From the NCBI RefSeq assembly GCF_040081985.1, contig NZ_JBEBMH010000027.1, positions 20,179 through 84,178 of the forward strand: a stretch of 64,000 bases of DNA, written 5' to 3'. Below the pieces are notes generated by a model. It saw only the letters and a list, made by a program, of their open reading frames with translations, made no database searches and was not told where the DNA came from. Numbering within the stretch: position 1 is the stretch's first letter; each line of letters opens with the position of its first letter. Positions 34,562-43,248 of this stretch are shown in pieces. Origin of the DNA: Kumtagia yinganensis. GTDB lineage: Bacteria; Pseudomonadota; Alphaproteobacteria; Rhizobiales; Rhizobiaceae. The position numbers and the translations under genes are program-made.

Positions 34562-35754
34562 GGCAGACCGGCGCCCTCCAACTGCCGCGCGAGGCGGCCG
34601 ATGAATGTCCGGCACCGGTCGATCTCGGAGAGCGCGAGATATTCGTCGGGCTTGTGGGCCTGCTCGATCGAGCCAGGGCCGCAAACAACCGAAACCACCC
34701 CTGCCCGGTTGCTGAACAGTCCGGCCTCGGTGCCGTAAGCGACCTTGGCGTGATCGTTGCGGCCGGCGAGTTGCTTTACAAAGGTGACGGCGGGATGTTC
34801 GATGTCGGTGGAGAGGCCGACGAATTCGACGATAGGCTCGACGGAGATCGATGCCTCCGGCGCAACGGCTCGCATGCGCGGCAGGATCTCAGTTCGCGCG
34901 TGGCGACGAATGTCGGCGATCAGGGCGCGTGCATCGACCTCAGGAAGCGATCTTATATCGAAGCCGATTTCGCAATGGTTCGGGATGATGTTGAGCGCCG
35001 TGCCTCCGGAAATCGTGGTCACCGACAAAGTCGAGTGAGACACGTCGTAGAGATGGTCATGCGGGCCGGAATGCGCGTGCCCCTTCGACAGAGACTTGAT
35101 GTAGGCGATCAGTTCGGCGGCGTATTCGATGGCATTTACCGCGCTCGGTGCCAAGCTGGAATGCGTGCTCCTGCCCGAGACGACGGCGCGGAACATGCCG
35201 CCGCCCTTGTGACCGACCACCACCTGCATGCTGGTCGGCTCACCGACGATGCAGAGCGCCGGCCGTACGGGCATGACCGCGATCCGGTCGATCAGGCTGG
35301 TGACGCCGGTGCAGCCGACCTCCTCGTCGTAGGAGATGGCGATGTGGATCGGCACTTTCAGCTCGCGGCGGACAAGATGCGGCACTGCGGCAAGCACGAT
35401 GCCGATAAAGCCCTTCATGTCGCAGGAGCCACGCCCGTACACGCGACCGTCGGCCTCGCGCAACCGGAACGGGTCGCTCGTCCAATGCTGCCCATCGACG
35501 GGCACCACGTCGCTATGACCGGACAGGATGACCCCTGGCACGTCGACGGGCCCGATCGTCGCCCACAAATTGCCTTTGGTCCTGTCGTGGTTCCAGATAA
35601 TGTCGCAGCCGATTCCATGCCGCCCAAGAAACGCCTCGACGTGGAAAAGGAGTTCGCGGTTTGGATCACGCGAGACCGTCGGAAAACCGATAAGGTCACC
35701 GATCGCCGCGATACAGTCTTCCCTGGTCGCCGCGCTCCTCATTGCCTTGTCCAT
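34552..35754 (-). CDS. ArgE/DapE-like M20 amidohydrolase
   Basis: A 400-residue zinc hydrolase of the M20/acetylornithine deacetylase type. Metal ligands and catalytic residues are visible in SGHSDVVPVDGQHW, GRGSCDMKGF, DEEVGCTG and GTEAGLF, with a dimerisation lid segment (GGGMFRAVVSGRSTHSSLAP). It would deacylate an N-acyl amino acid or amide; in a catabolic operon arginine biosynthesis is unlikely. The start overlaps the preceding stop by one base (TGATG). Confidence 0.88.
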   Translation of the reverse strand: MDKAMRSAATREDCIAAIGDLIGFPTVSRDPNRELLFHVEAFLGRHGIGCDIIWNHDRTKGNLWATIGPVDVPGVILSGHSDVVPVDGQHWTSDPFRLREADGRVYGRGSCDMKGFIGIVLAAVPHLVRRELKVPIHIAISYDEEVGCTGVTSLIDRIAVMPVRPALCIVGEPTSMQVVVGHKGGGMFRAVVSGRSTHSSLAPSAVNAIEYAAELIAYIKSLSKGHAHSGPHDHLYDVSHSTLSVTTISGGTALNIIPNHCEIGFDIRSLPEVDARALIADIRRHARTEILPRMRAVAPEASISVEPIVEFVGLSTDIEHPAVTFVKQLAGRNDHAKVAYGTEAGLFSNRAGVVSVVCGPGSIEQAHKPDEYLALSEIDRCRTFIGRLARQLEGAGLPWA

Positions 35755-36155
35755 CAGACAGGCTTGAAGACCGGCAATGGCGGCAGGCCGCCTTCGCGCT
35801 GGCGCCACGTGACGCCGACCCGCTCTCCTATCGAAGCGGATTCGGCGACGATATTTGTCAACAGGCGCGGACCTTCGTCGAGTTCGACGATGGCCAGCAG
35901 ATAGGGCGGCGGTAGTTCGGGCGCAACCGGCATGCGCATGGTGGCTATCGAGTAGATCGTGCCGGCACCCGTCACATCGACCCATTTGAGCGACGTCGAT
36001 TCGCAGGACAGGCAGAACGGCCGTGGATAGAATTGATGCGTGCCGCAGTTCTTGCAGTGCTGCACCGTCAGCCGCCCTTCGGCGCAGGCCTGCCAGAACG
36101 GCTCGGTTGTCGGATCGGCCGCGCCGAAATCGGAATAGCAGATTTTTTCAGTCAC
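35754..36155 (-). CDS. Zn-ribbon/OB-fold (DUF35, ChsH2-like) protein
   Basis: A 133-residue protein with the rubredoxin-like zinc ribbon CKNCGTHQFYPRPFCLSC (four Cys) and an OB-fold C-terminal half (LKWVDVTGAGTIYSI ... LLAIVELDEG). This is the DUF35 type that pairs with SCP2-thiolase-fold enzymes. Start is a GTG at 36155, overlapping the thiolase stop by 8 bp, so the two proteins are tightly coupled and probably form a complex. Confidence 0.86.
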   Translation of the reverse strand: MTEKICYSDFGAADPTTEPFWQACAEGRLTVQHCKNCGTHQFYPRPFCLSCESTSLKWVDVTGAGTIYSIATMRMPVAPELPPPYLLAIVELDEGPRLLTNIVAESASIGERVGVTWRQREGGLPPLPVFKPV

Positions 36156-37308
36156 GGGCGAGCACCACGGTGGAAGCGGTCGAAAAGGCGAGGCCGCCGG
36201 TGCCGTGGGCGACCGCGATTTCCGCGCCCGGAACCTGCCGGTCGCCGGCCTCGCCACGCAGCTGGCGCACGGCCTCGATGAGCAGCAGGATGCCGAGCGC
36301 GCCTGGATGACAATAGGACAAGCCGCCACCGGATGTCATGCTGGGCAGACTGCCGCCCGGCCTCAGCCGTCCCTCCGAGACGAAAGCGCCGGCCTCACCT
36401 TTTTTGCAGAAGCCGAGATCCTCCAGATAGAGCAGCACGGCGTGGGTGAAATTGTCATAGGGCTCGAAGACGTCGACGTCTGCGGGAGTCACGCCGGCCA
36501 TGCCGAAAGCCGCGCGCCCCGATGCGGCGCCCGGCGTCACCGTCAGGTCGGGACACTGCGCGACATGCCATTGCACATGGCTTTCGCCGGCGCCTAGCAC
36601 GCGCACCGGTTTCTTGGCGGCATCGCGCGCCCGGTCCTTGCGCGCCACGACGATCGCGCCGCCGCCGTCGGTCACCAGGCAGCAATCCAGCTTGCGCAGC
36701 GGGTCACATAGCATCGGCGAAGTCATTACGTCGTCGATCGACAACGGGTCACGGACCCAAGCCTTTGGATTGAGGGCTGCCCATTGACGTGCCGCGACGG
36801 CGATTTCGGCCATATGTTCTAGGGTCGCGCCATATTGGTGCATGTAGCGCGCGGCGCTCAACGCATAGTGGCCGATCGGAAAGTGGATGCCGAACGGCGT
36901 CTCGAACTGCGCGGCAAGCGATCCGTCGAGCGCAGCGGCGGCCTTCTTGCGGTTCTTGCGGCTGCGCTGCCGCGACGCATAGCCGATCAGCGCCACCTCG
37001 CAGCGGCCGGTGGCGACGGCAGCCATGGCGTGGTGCACGAAGAACTCGAAGGAGGCGCCGCCCATGTCGGAGGATTCGGCGTAGCGCGGCCGAACGCCGA
37101 GATATTCGCCGAGCTGCACCGATCCCTCCTCACCCATATAGTTAGTGAAGAGGGCATCGACATCCCTGAAGCCCAGCCCTGCCTCGGCCAGCGCTTCCTG
37201 CGCCGCGAGCCCGACCATCGAGAACTCGCTCTGATCAGGCACCTTGCCGAGCGGCGTCTCCGCGGCCCCGACGATATAGACGGGCTGCTCTGTCAAAGGA
37301 TGCGGCAT
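36148..37308 (-). CDS. SCP2-thiolase-fold enzyme (lipid-transfer/Ltp2-like)
   Basis: A 386-residue thiolase-superfamily protein of the SCP-x/lipid-transfer class. The place of the nucleophilic cysteine reads SSDMGGASFEFFVHHA, with no Cys, while the C-terminal half keeps SGGGLSYCHPGALG and HGTGGLAFS. With its coupled DUF35 partner it resembles Ltp2-ChsH2 pairs, where the enzyme is a retro-aldolase for acyl-CoA side chains rather than a thiolase. First gene of the minus operon, 167 nt after the proposed -10 of promoter site 1. Confidence 0.82.
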   Translation of the reverse strand: MPHPLTEQPVYIVGAAETPLGKVPDQSEFSMVGLAAQEALAEAGLGFRDVDALFTNYMGEEGSVQLGEYLGVRPRYAESSDMGGASFEFFVHHAMAAVATGRCEVALIGYASRQRSRKNRKKAAAALDGSLAAQFETPFGIHFPIGHYALSAARYMHQYGATLEHMAEIAVAARQWAALNPKAWVRDPLSIDDVMTSPMLCDPLRKLDCCLVTDGGGAIVVARKDRARDAAKKPVRVLGAGESHVQWHVAQCPDLTVTPGAASGRAAFGMAGVTPADVDVFEPYDNFTHAVLLYLEDLGFCKKGEAGAFVSEGRLRPGGSLPSMTSGGGLSYCHPGALGILLLIEAVRQLRGEAGDRQVPGAEIAVAHGTGGLAFSTASTVVLARD

Positions 37309-37464
37309 GAAATGATCCGGTACAGCAAAGGAAGGTATTGGCGTCGTGCGGGCGAGGTCTGTTGGGGTTCGACGATCACGAAGCGCTCCCGCCTGCACGT
37401 ATTCTTGGTAGCTCGCTCGACACGCCCCCGAAAGAGAGCCGCCTTGCCTTCCAAAGCTTGCGAG

Positions 37465-37513
37465 CGACATTGAAATCAGACGGCAACATGAATATGAAGT
37501 CAATATCAATTTT
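37465..37513 (-). promoter_or_regulatory. Promoter/operator box 1 of the TetR regulon
   Basis: Minus strand: imperfect palindrome TGATATTGA-CT-TCATATTCA (37489-37508) overlapping a -35 TTGACT (37498-37503), 17-nt spacer, -10 TCTGAT (37475-37480). It matches box 2 (39633-39681) at 46 of 49 positions and box 3 (50002) over 26 continuous bases. It faces the thiolase operon; the TetR gene starts about 97 bp away on the other side, so it may be autoregulated. Confidence 0.75.
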
Positions 37514-37605
37514 TCGATTCCGCCCTGACGATTGTCGGCGAAGCGGCGTCGGATGTTGATTAACGACAATGCCGGTGCGATATGCGCCAGCAAAAGGATG
37601 ATCCG

Positions 37606-38319
37606 ATGGCAGCGGAAGCCGAACTGAAGCCGACAGCGGCCGAAGACCACAGCCACAAGGGCAAATACGCCGACTATCTGGCGGCCGGTTTAGGATCCAT
37701 GTCGTTCGCCTCCAAGGGCGACCGGACCAAATACCGCCTGAAGATTGCCGCCGCCCGCGCGCTGGAGGAGATCGGCTACCTCGACGTGAAGGTGTCGGAC
37801 ATTTGCGGCTTCGCCGATGTCGCGCTCGGCACTTTCTATGTCTACTACCGCGACAAGAACGAGATCGCCATCGAAGTGGTGCTGGAGTTCGTCGAGTACC
37901 TTTACGAGCGCGCGAGGCAGGTCGGCCGGGGCACCGGGGAATATGAAGCGATCCTGAACACCAACCGTTTCTTCATCGCAGCCTACACCGCCAATCCAGG
38001 CCTCATGCAGTGCCACGCGCAATTGCAGAGCCAATTGCCGGAGTTCCGAGAGGTATGGCGGCCACGGCACCGGAAATGGATCGAGAGCCTCGCCCGCTCG
38101 ATTTCGCGGCGGGGCAACTACAAGGAAGGTATGCCAGGGTCGCCGCAGGCCGTGGCGCATGCCCTGGAGGTCATGGTCTTCCACTATCTCTATGCCGTGA
38201 TCGTCAGCCGCAACCCGCTGGTGGACGGCGAGGATCCGGCGCATGCCGACGACCTCGCGCAGATGCTGTCGACGCTCTGGTATCGCGCGGTTTATTGCAA
38301 GGATCCGCCGGGTCGCTGA
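37606..38319 (+). CDS. TetR-family transcriptional regulator
   Basis: A 237-residue regulator. The helix-turn-helix is clear: LKIAAARALEEIGYLDVKVS, then DICGFADVALGTFYVYYRDK, the TetR N-terminal signature, at about residues 38-78. The C-terminal half is helical and should bind the inducer. ATG 37606 has AAGGA seven bases upstream; a start at 37582 (MRQQKDDP) is possible. It sits divergent from the thiolase operon and its three likely operators are the boxes at 37465, 39633 and 50002. Confidence 0.9.
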   Translation: MAAEAELKPTAAEDHSHKGKYADYLAAGLGSMSFASKGDRTKYRLKIAAARALEEIGYLDVKVSDICGFADVALGTFYVYYRDKNEIAIEVVLEFVEYLYERARQVGRGTGEYEAILNTNRFFIAAYTANPGLMQCHAQLQSQLPEFREVWRPRHRKWIESLARSISRRGNYKEGMPGSPQAVAHALEVMVFHYLYAVIVSRNPLVDGEDPAHADDLAQMLSTLWYRAVYCKDPPGR

Positions 38320-38326
38320 ACCCGGC
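38307..38326. terminator. Hairpin between convergent TetR and aminotransferase genes
   Basis: GCCGGGT, loop CGCTGA, ACCCGGC: perfect 7-bp stem that includes the tetR stop codon. No T-run, so a weak bidirectional terminator at best. Confidence 0.45.
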
Positions 38327-38337
38327 GATCTTCGGGC

Positions 38338-39567
38338 TCAGTAGTTCGACTTCAGATATCGCTTGGTCGCCTTGGCCAGCCGCGCCGCCCCTTCCTCCAG
38401 CACCGCCGGCGCATTGCGAGTGAAATTGACGCGCATCGCCGAGCGCAGTTGCGCGGCGGGGTCGAAGACGCTGCCGGGGACGAAGGCGATCTTCTCCTCC
38501 AGCGCGAAACGGTAGAGCGCGTCGGTGTCGATGGCCGGGTGGCGCTTGCGCATCCAGACGAACATGCCGCCGGGCGGCGTTTCCCACTCGAACCATTCGC
38601 CGAGCTCGGCCTCGGCGGCGCGGCATAAGGCATCGCGCCGTTGCCGATAGTGGCCGACGATCGACGGCACATGCGCCTCCTCGCGGCCGGCTTCCAGGAG
38701 TTCGAGGGCCACGGCATGGGTCAACATCGAACTGGCAATGTCTGAGGACTGTTTTGCCAGCGTCAGCGCCTGGATCATCTCGGGCGCAGCAATAACCCAG
38801 CCCACGCGCAGTCCGGGCACAATGCTCTTCGACAAGGTCCCGAGATAGATGACGGGGCCCTGATATGGCCCTTCCGGCTCCATGCGGCCTTGCAGCGCCA
38901 GAATGCTTGGACCGGCCGGCCCGTCATATTGCAGCGGCAGATAGGGATCGTCCTCGACAAGCCAGGTCCCAGCTTCGAGCGCCTTTTCCAGCAGTGCCTG
39001 GCGGGCCGTGGTCGGCACGAGCGCACCGGTGGGATTGGAATAGTTCGGCACGGTGTAGATGAATTTTGTCGCCTTCAGGGCTTCGACCGAAGTGCTGCCT
39101 TCCGGCGACCAGTCCAGCGCCTCGTAGGCCGGAAGCCGAGGACGCCAGGCATCGAGCGCGCCGACATAGGTCGGGAATTGCGCGACAATGCGGTCGCCCG
39201 AATCGATCAGCACTTTTCCGATGAGGTCGAGCCCCTGCATGGCGCCGACCGTCAACAATACGTTGTCGATGGTGAAGGTCCGACCCGACTCGCGGCCGAT
39301 GCGCTCAGCGATGTGTCGGCGGAGCGGCGCGAAACCTTCGATCGGACCGTATTCGAGCGCTCCAGCGCCCCAGCGCGCCAAGGCCTTTTCGCTCGCTTCC
39401 GCGATCGCCGCCGTCGGATAGAACTCGGCTGCCGGCAAGCCGCCCGCCATGCTGATGAAATCGGGATCGATCCCCATCGCCATGAACTGCTGGGTGATGT
39501 TGTTCGTCTGATCCATCCATCGCGAAAAGGCGGGACGGACAGCGGATGGGGAAGTGCGGAGCGCCAT
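38338..39567 (-). CDS. PLP-dependent aminotransferase, class I/II (LysN-like)
   Basis: A 409-residue fold-type I aminotransferase. It shows PNYSNPTG, the PLP-Asp region VEDDPYLPLQYDG, the Schiff-base Lys in LGTLSKSIVPGLRVGW, and the substrate-carboxylate Arg in MRVNFTRN. This resembles 2-aminoadipate/aromatic aminotransferases of the MocR-like group. ATG 39567 has AAGGG eight bases upstream; a GTG six codons earlier is possible. It is divergent from the SDR operon and shares the box-2 region. Confidence 0.88.
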   Translation of the reverse strand: MALRTSPSAVRPAFSRWMDQTNNITQQFMAMGIDPDFISMAGGLPAAEFYPTAAIAEASEKALARWGAGALEYGPIEGFAPLRRHIAERIGRESGRTFTIDNVLLTVGAMQGLDLIGKVLIDSGDRIVAQFPTYVGALDAWRPRLPAYEALDWSPEGSTSVEALKATKFIYTVPNYSNPTGALVPTTARQALLEKALEAGTWLVEDDPYLPLQYDGPAGPSILALQGRMEPEGPYQGPVIYLGTLSKSIVPGLRVGWVIAAPEMIQALTLAKQSSDIASSMLTHAVALELLEAGREEAHVPSIVGHYRQRRDALCRAAEAELGEWFEWETPPGGMFVWMRKRHPAIDTDALYRFALEEKIAFVPGSVFDPAAQLRSAMRVNFTRNAPAVLEEGAARLAKATKRYLKSNY

Positions 39568-39632
39568 AGCGATGACCCTTGCCACGGCGCCTCGTCCCTT
39601 CGCAAGCGGGATGAAACGAGGTTTTCGCCCAT

Positions 39633-39681
39633 AAAATTGATATTGACTTCATATTCATTTTGCCGTCTGCTGTCAATGTCG
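39633..39681 (+). promoter_or_regulatory. Promoter/operator box 2 of the TetR regulon
   Basis: TGATATTGACTTCATATTCA at 39638-39657, -35 TTGACT (39643-39648), 17-nt spacer, TCTGCT (39666-39671). Almost identical to box 1. It drives the SDR operon (start about 145 nt on) and may also affect the divergent aminotransferase gene. Confidence 0.75.
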
Positions 39682-39822
39682 GTGGGCCGGAAACGCGAAG
39701 CCGAAAGGGCGCAGTTGGGGGTTCAGCGCGCCCGCATTTCAGTGCATCGAGAGCGAGGTGGGCGTGCCGAACCATTCCGATTGCCCGGCCGGATTGTGGC
39801 CTGAGACTGGCGCGGAGGTCGC

Positions 39823-40728
39823 GTGCTGATGCCTGAGCATCGACTCGACGGGCGTGTCGCCATCGTAACCGGAGCCGGCCGCGGACTCGGGCGATCCTAT
39901 GCGCTGGCGCTTGCCGAGCTTGGAGCGGCGGTCGTGGTCAATGATCTTGGCGGCGACCTCTATGGAGCGGGCCGCGACCCCTCCCCCGCGCAATCGGTCG
40001 TGACTGAAATCATCGCCAATGGTGGCAAGGCCCTCGTCAGCGGTCACGACGTCGCCGACTGGAACGACGCCCGGGAAATGATCGCGATGGCTGTCGAGAC
40101 CTTTGGCGGCCTGCATATCCTGGTCAACAATGCCGGCATCCTGCGCGACAAGCTGTTCGCCAACATGTCGGAGGAAGAGTGGGACGCGGTGATCCGCGTC
40201 CATCTCAAGGGGCACGCCGGGCCGTCGCGGCATGCCATGGAATATTGGCGTGGCGAATCGAAAGCCGGCAAAGAAGTTTCGGCCTCCATCGTCCACACGA
40301 GTTCGCTGGCCGGCCTGGTCGGCAGTTTCGGGCAGGCCAACTATGCCTCGGCGAAGCTCGCCGTGGTCGGGCTGTCGCGGACGCTGGCCCTGGAGGGCAA
40401 GAAGTATGGGGTGCGCTCCAACGCCGTTTCGCCTTCGGCCCGCACACGCATCGAGACTTCGCTGAAGCCGCCGCCCGAGGGCGTGTTCGACGTGTTTTCG
40501 CCCGACAACGTCTCGCCGCTGATCTGCTGGCTGGCGCTTGCGGATTGCCCCGCCACGGGCCAGGTTTTCCAGGCGTATGGCAACCGCATCGAAGTCATCG
40601 CACCCAGCACGATCGAGGTCGACCTGACGACCCACGGGCGCTGGCGGATCGAAGATATCGATAAGGAATTGAGCCACCGGCTGCCGAAACTTCCGCAACT
40701 AGGTGATTTTGTCGAGGGATTGCCGTGA
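39823..40728 (+). CDS. Short-chain dehydrogenase, MFE-2 type (3-hydroxyacyl-CoA dehydrogenase-like)
   Basis: A 301-residue SDR with the NAD(P) motif TGAGRGLGRSYALALAELGA, VNDLGGDLYGAGRDPSPAQ, LVNNAGILRDKLFANMSEEE and the active-site Ser/YASAK. The RGLGRSYALALAE and VNDLGG segments resemble the dehydrogenase part of multifunctional enzyme 2, which oxidises 3-hydroxyacyl-CoA. Start is GTG 39823 with GGAGG four bases away, or ATG 39829. First gene of the long plus operon. Confidence 0.88.
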   Translation: MLMPEHRLDGRVAIVTGAGRGLGRSYALALAELGAAVVVNDLGGDLYGAGRDPSPAQSVVTEIIANGGKALVSGHDVADWNDAREMIAMAVETFGGLHILVNNAGILRDKLFANMSEEEWDAVIRVHLKGHAGPSRHAMEYWRGESKAGKEVSASIVHTSSLAGLVGSFGQANYASAKLAVVGLSRTLALEGKKYGVRSNAVSPSARTRIETSLKPPPEGVFDVFSPDNVSPLICWLALADCPATGQVFQAYGNRIEVIAPSTIEVDLTTHGRWRIEDIDKELSHRLPKLPQLGDFVEGLP

Positions 40729-41573
40729 TGAATGCGAACGCCCCTGTTGCGCGGGGAGACACGTTTCCGATCGGACTTGCGGTCGATTCCGAGGAGTTCC
40801 GGACAAGCAGCCACCGCATCGCCCAGTTCGCAAAGTCGTTCGATGACGAGAACCCGCATCATCTGGCGGGAGAATTCGCTCCGCCGGTCTTCTCGCATGT
40901 GCCGGTCATGCAGAGCATGGTCGAGATCCTTGAGCAGGTGACCGGCGGCTTTGCCCTGCACGGGGAGCATGATTTTATCTTCCACACGCCGATCGCGCCG
41001 GCGCAGCGGCTGTTCACCGTCTCCACGCTGGTCGGCGTCGGCGCGACAAAGCCCGGTACGACCTTCATCGTGCGTTCCGACACCAGCACGCATGACGGTA
41101 AGCCTGTCGTGACGCAATACAGCACCTGCCTGGTGCGCGGCGGCGCACCCGCCCAGTCGTATGGCGAGGCCGTGCCGGAACGGCCGACATCCGCGAGGGG
41201 CGCGGCCGCGGTGATTTCGCGCTATGCGCTGACGCCGGACCAGACGCGCCGTTATGCCGACGCGGCCCGCGACTATTCCGCTTACACGATCGACCCGGTC
41301 GCCGCCGCCAAGGTCGGCTACGCCGCGCCGCTGGTGCACGGCATGCTGACGCTTTCGCTTGCCGCGCGGGCCATCGTCGACGACCATTGCGGCGGCGAGA
41401 CGCCGAGGCTGAAGCGGTTGGGGTGCCGTTTCGCCCATCCGCTGCTGCTGACGCCCGGCCAGACTCTCAAGGTCGAGCATTGGAACGGTCCAGGCGGCCC
41501 GATCGGTTTCGAAGCGTCCGACAAGGACGGAAACATCGTCATCAAGAACGGCTATGCCGAGGTGTCGAAATGA
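40725..41573 (+). CDS. MaoC-family double-hotdog enoyl-CoA hydratase
   Basis: A 282-residue protein with two hotdog domains, as in hydratase 2. The hydratase motif is in the first half (FDDENPHHLAGEFAPPVF, matching D-x-N-P-x-H), while the second half has ARDYSAYTIDPVAAA without the Asn and His. It would hydrate a 2-enoyl-CoA. It overlaps the SDR stop by 4 bp, and the CoA ligase starts inside its stop (ATGA), so all three are coupled. Confidence 0.82.
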   Translation: MMNANAPVARGDTFPIGLAVDSEEFRTSSHRIAQFAKSFDDENPHHLAGEFAPPVFSHVPVMQSMVEILEQVTGGFALHGEHDFIFHTPIAPAQRLFTVSTLVGVGATKPGTTFIVRSDTSTHDGKPVVTQYSTCLVRGGAPAQSYGEAVPERPTSARGAAAVISRYALTPDQTRRYADAARDYSAYTIDPVAAAKVGYAAPLVHGMLTLSLAARAIVDDHCGGETPRLKRLGCRFAHPLLLTPGQTLKVEHWNGPGGPIGFEASDKDGNIVIKNGYAEVSK

Positions 41574-43246
41574 GCGCCGCCCCGCTTCTGACCAGCCCGC
41601 GCATGGAACTCGGGCTTACCAACGTCCCGGAGCGGCCGGACAGTTGGATCCGGCATGAAAACGTCGCGCCCGACTGGACCGCTCTGCCCCAGCAATCGGT
41701 GATCGAGATCGTCAGCAAGGGTTGCCTGGAAGACCCGGAGCGGCCGGCAATCATCATAGAGGGCGGCACGGTGATGACGCGCCGCGAATTCCTCGATCGC
41801 TGCCAACGTTTTGCCGGCTATCTGAAGGACAAGGTGAAACCCGGCGACCGTGTCGTCGTCATGCTCGACAACCGGCTGGAATTCATGATCGCGCTGTTCG
41901 GCATCATCGCCAACCGCGCTACGATGGTTTCGATCGCTCCGACCGCCATGCAATACGATGCCGGCCATATCGTCACCGATGCGGCGCCGACAGTCGCGAT
42001 CGTCGGAGCGCCGCAACTCCCGATCATGGAGGCGGTTCGCGGCAACTCGCCGGCGCTTGCCCACATCGTGCTGGTGGAGGGCGACGAACCTGACGGGCTC
42101 GCCAAATACGAGCAGGCGTCCGAGCCGATGGATTTCAGCAAGACGGAGTGCCAGCGCGAGGACGTCATCACCGTCTATTACACGTCGGGCACCACCGGCG
42201 CCCCGAAGGGCTGCATGCTGCACCACGGCTGGTGGCTGCGGGTCATCGACATCGACCTCAGGCTGTTTAGGCGCGGCTGGCAGGACCGGCAGCTCTGCTG
42301 TCTGCCGTTCTACTACGCCGATCCCGCGATCCAGTTGCTCACCTCGCTTGCCTCGCGCGGCACGATGGTGGCGATGCGCCGCTTCTCGGTGTCGCGCTTC
42401 TGGGACGTGGTCACCACGTATGACGCCACCGAAATCCTGTCGATTGCCTCGATCCCGGCGCTGCTGATGAAGGGCGAGCCGGGACCGGCGGAAAAGGATC
42501 ACCGCATCCGTCTCGCCATCCATGCCGGCCTGCCGAAGGAGTTGCATGCCGAGATGGTGGAGCGCTACGGTTTCCACTGGCACAATCAGTACGGAAGCAC
42601 GGAAGGCGGCGTGATGAGCCGCGTGCCCAACCATCTCGCGGACGAGCTGATCGGCACAGGCACGATGGGCGTCGAGCCGCCCGGCGTGACGATCCGGCTG
42701 GTCGACGACAACGACAACGACGTCGCGCCCGGAGATGCCGGCGAATGCCTGATCGGCGGTCCGGACCTCTACGCCGGCTACCTCAACCGACCGGAAGTGA
42801 CGGCGGAGGCCAACCGCGGCGGCTGGTACCATTCCGGCGACGTGGCGCGGCGCGACGAGCGCGGCCTGCTCTATTTCGTCGGCCGCAAGAAGGAGATCAT
42901 TCGCCGCATGGGCGAGAATATTTCCGCGGCCGAGGTCGAGGGTGTGCTGCGTTCGCATCCCAAGGTGGTCGAAGCGGCGGTGGTGCCGGTCCCCGACACG
43001 CTGCGCGGCGAGGAAGTGAAAGCCTATCTGCAACTGCGGCCCGGCGACGTTTTCCCGCCGGAGGAGGTCATCGCCTTCTGCAGGCAGAACCTCGCGGCCT
43101 TCAAGATCCCGCGTTTCATCGAGTTCCGCGACACCGATTTCGAACGCACGCCGTCCATGCGCGTCCAGAAGCAGAGCCTGCTCAAGGAGAAGAGCGATCT
43201 TCGCCAGGGCGCCTGGGACCGCGAGACCGGCAAGATCGGAGAATAG
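41570..43246 (+). CDS. Acyl-CoA synthetase (AMP-forming)
   Basis: A 558-residue ANL-superfamily ligase. The AMP/ATP loop YYTSGTTGAPKGCM, QYGSTEGG, YHSGDVARRDERGLLYFVGR and IIRRMGENISAAEVEGVLRS are present; the C-terminal catalytic Lys region has RTPSMRVQKQSLL (RTPTGKIQK-like, but Lys is one step off). It should activate a carboxylic acid with CoA at entry to the pathway. It resembles carnitine/crotonobetaine-type CoA ligases; specificity unknown. Confidence 0.88.
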   Translation: MSAAPLLTSPRMELGLTNVPERPDSWIRHENVAPDWTALPQQSVIEIVSKGCLEDPERPAIIIEGGTVMTRREFLDRCQRFAGYLKDKVKPGDRVVVMLDNRLEFMIALFGIIANRATMVSIAPTAMQYDAGHIVTDAAPTVAIVGAPQLPIMEAVRGNSPALAHIVLVEGDEPDGLAKYEQASEPMDFSKTECQREDVITVYYTSGTTGAPKGCMLHHGWWLRVIDIDLRLFRRGWQDRQLCCLPFYYADPAIQLLTSLASRGTMVAMRRFSVSRFWDVVTTYDATEILSIASIPALLMKGEPGPAEKDHRIRLAIHAGLPKELHAEMVERYGFHWHNQYGSTEGGVMSRVPNHLADELIGTGTMGVEPPGVTIRLVDDNDNDVAPGDAGECLIGGPDLYAGYLNRPEVTAEANRGGWYHSGDVARRDERGLLYFVGRKKEIIRRMGENISAAEVEGVLRSHPKVVEAAVVPVPDTLRGEEVKAYLQLRPGDVFPPEEVIAFCRQNLAAFKIPRFIEFRDTDFERTPSMRVQKQSLLKEKSDLRQGAWDRETGKIGE

Positions 43247-43248
43247 CG

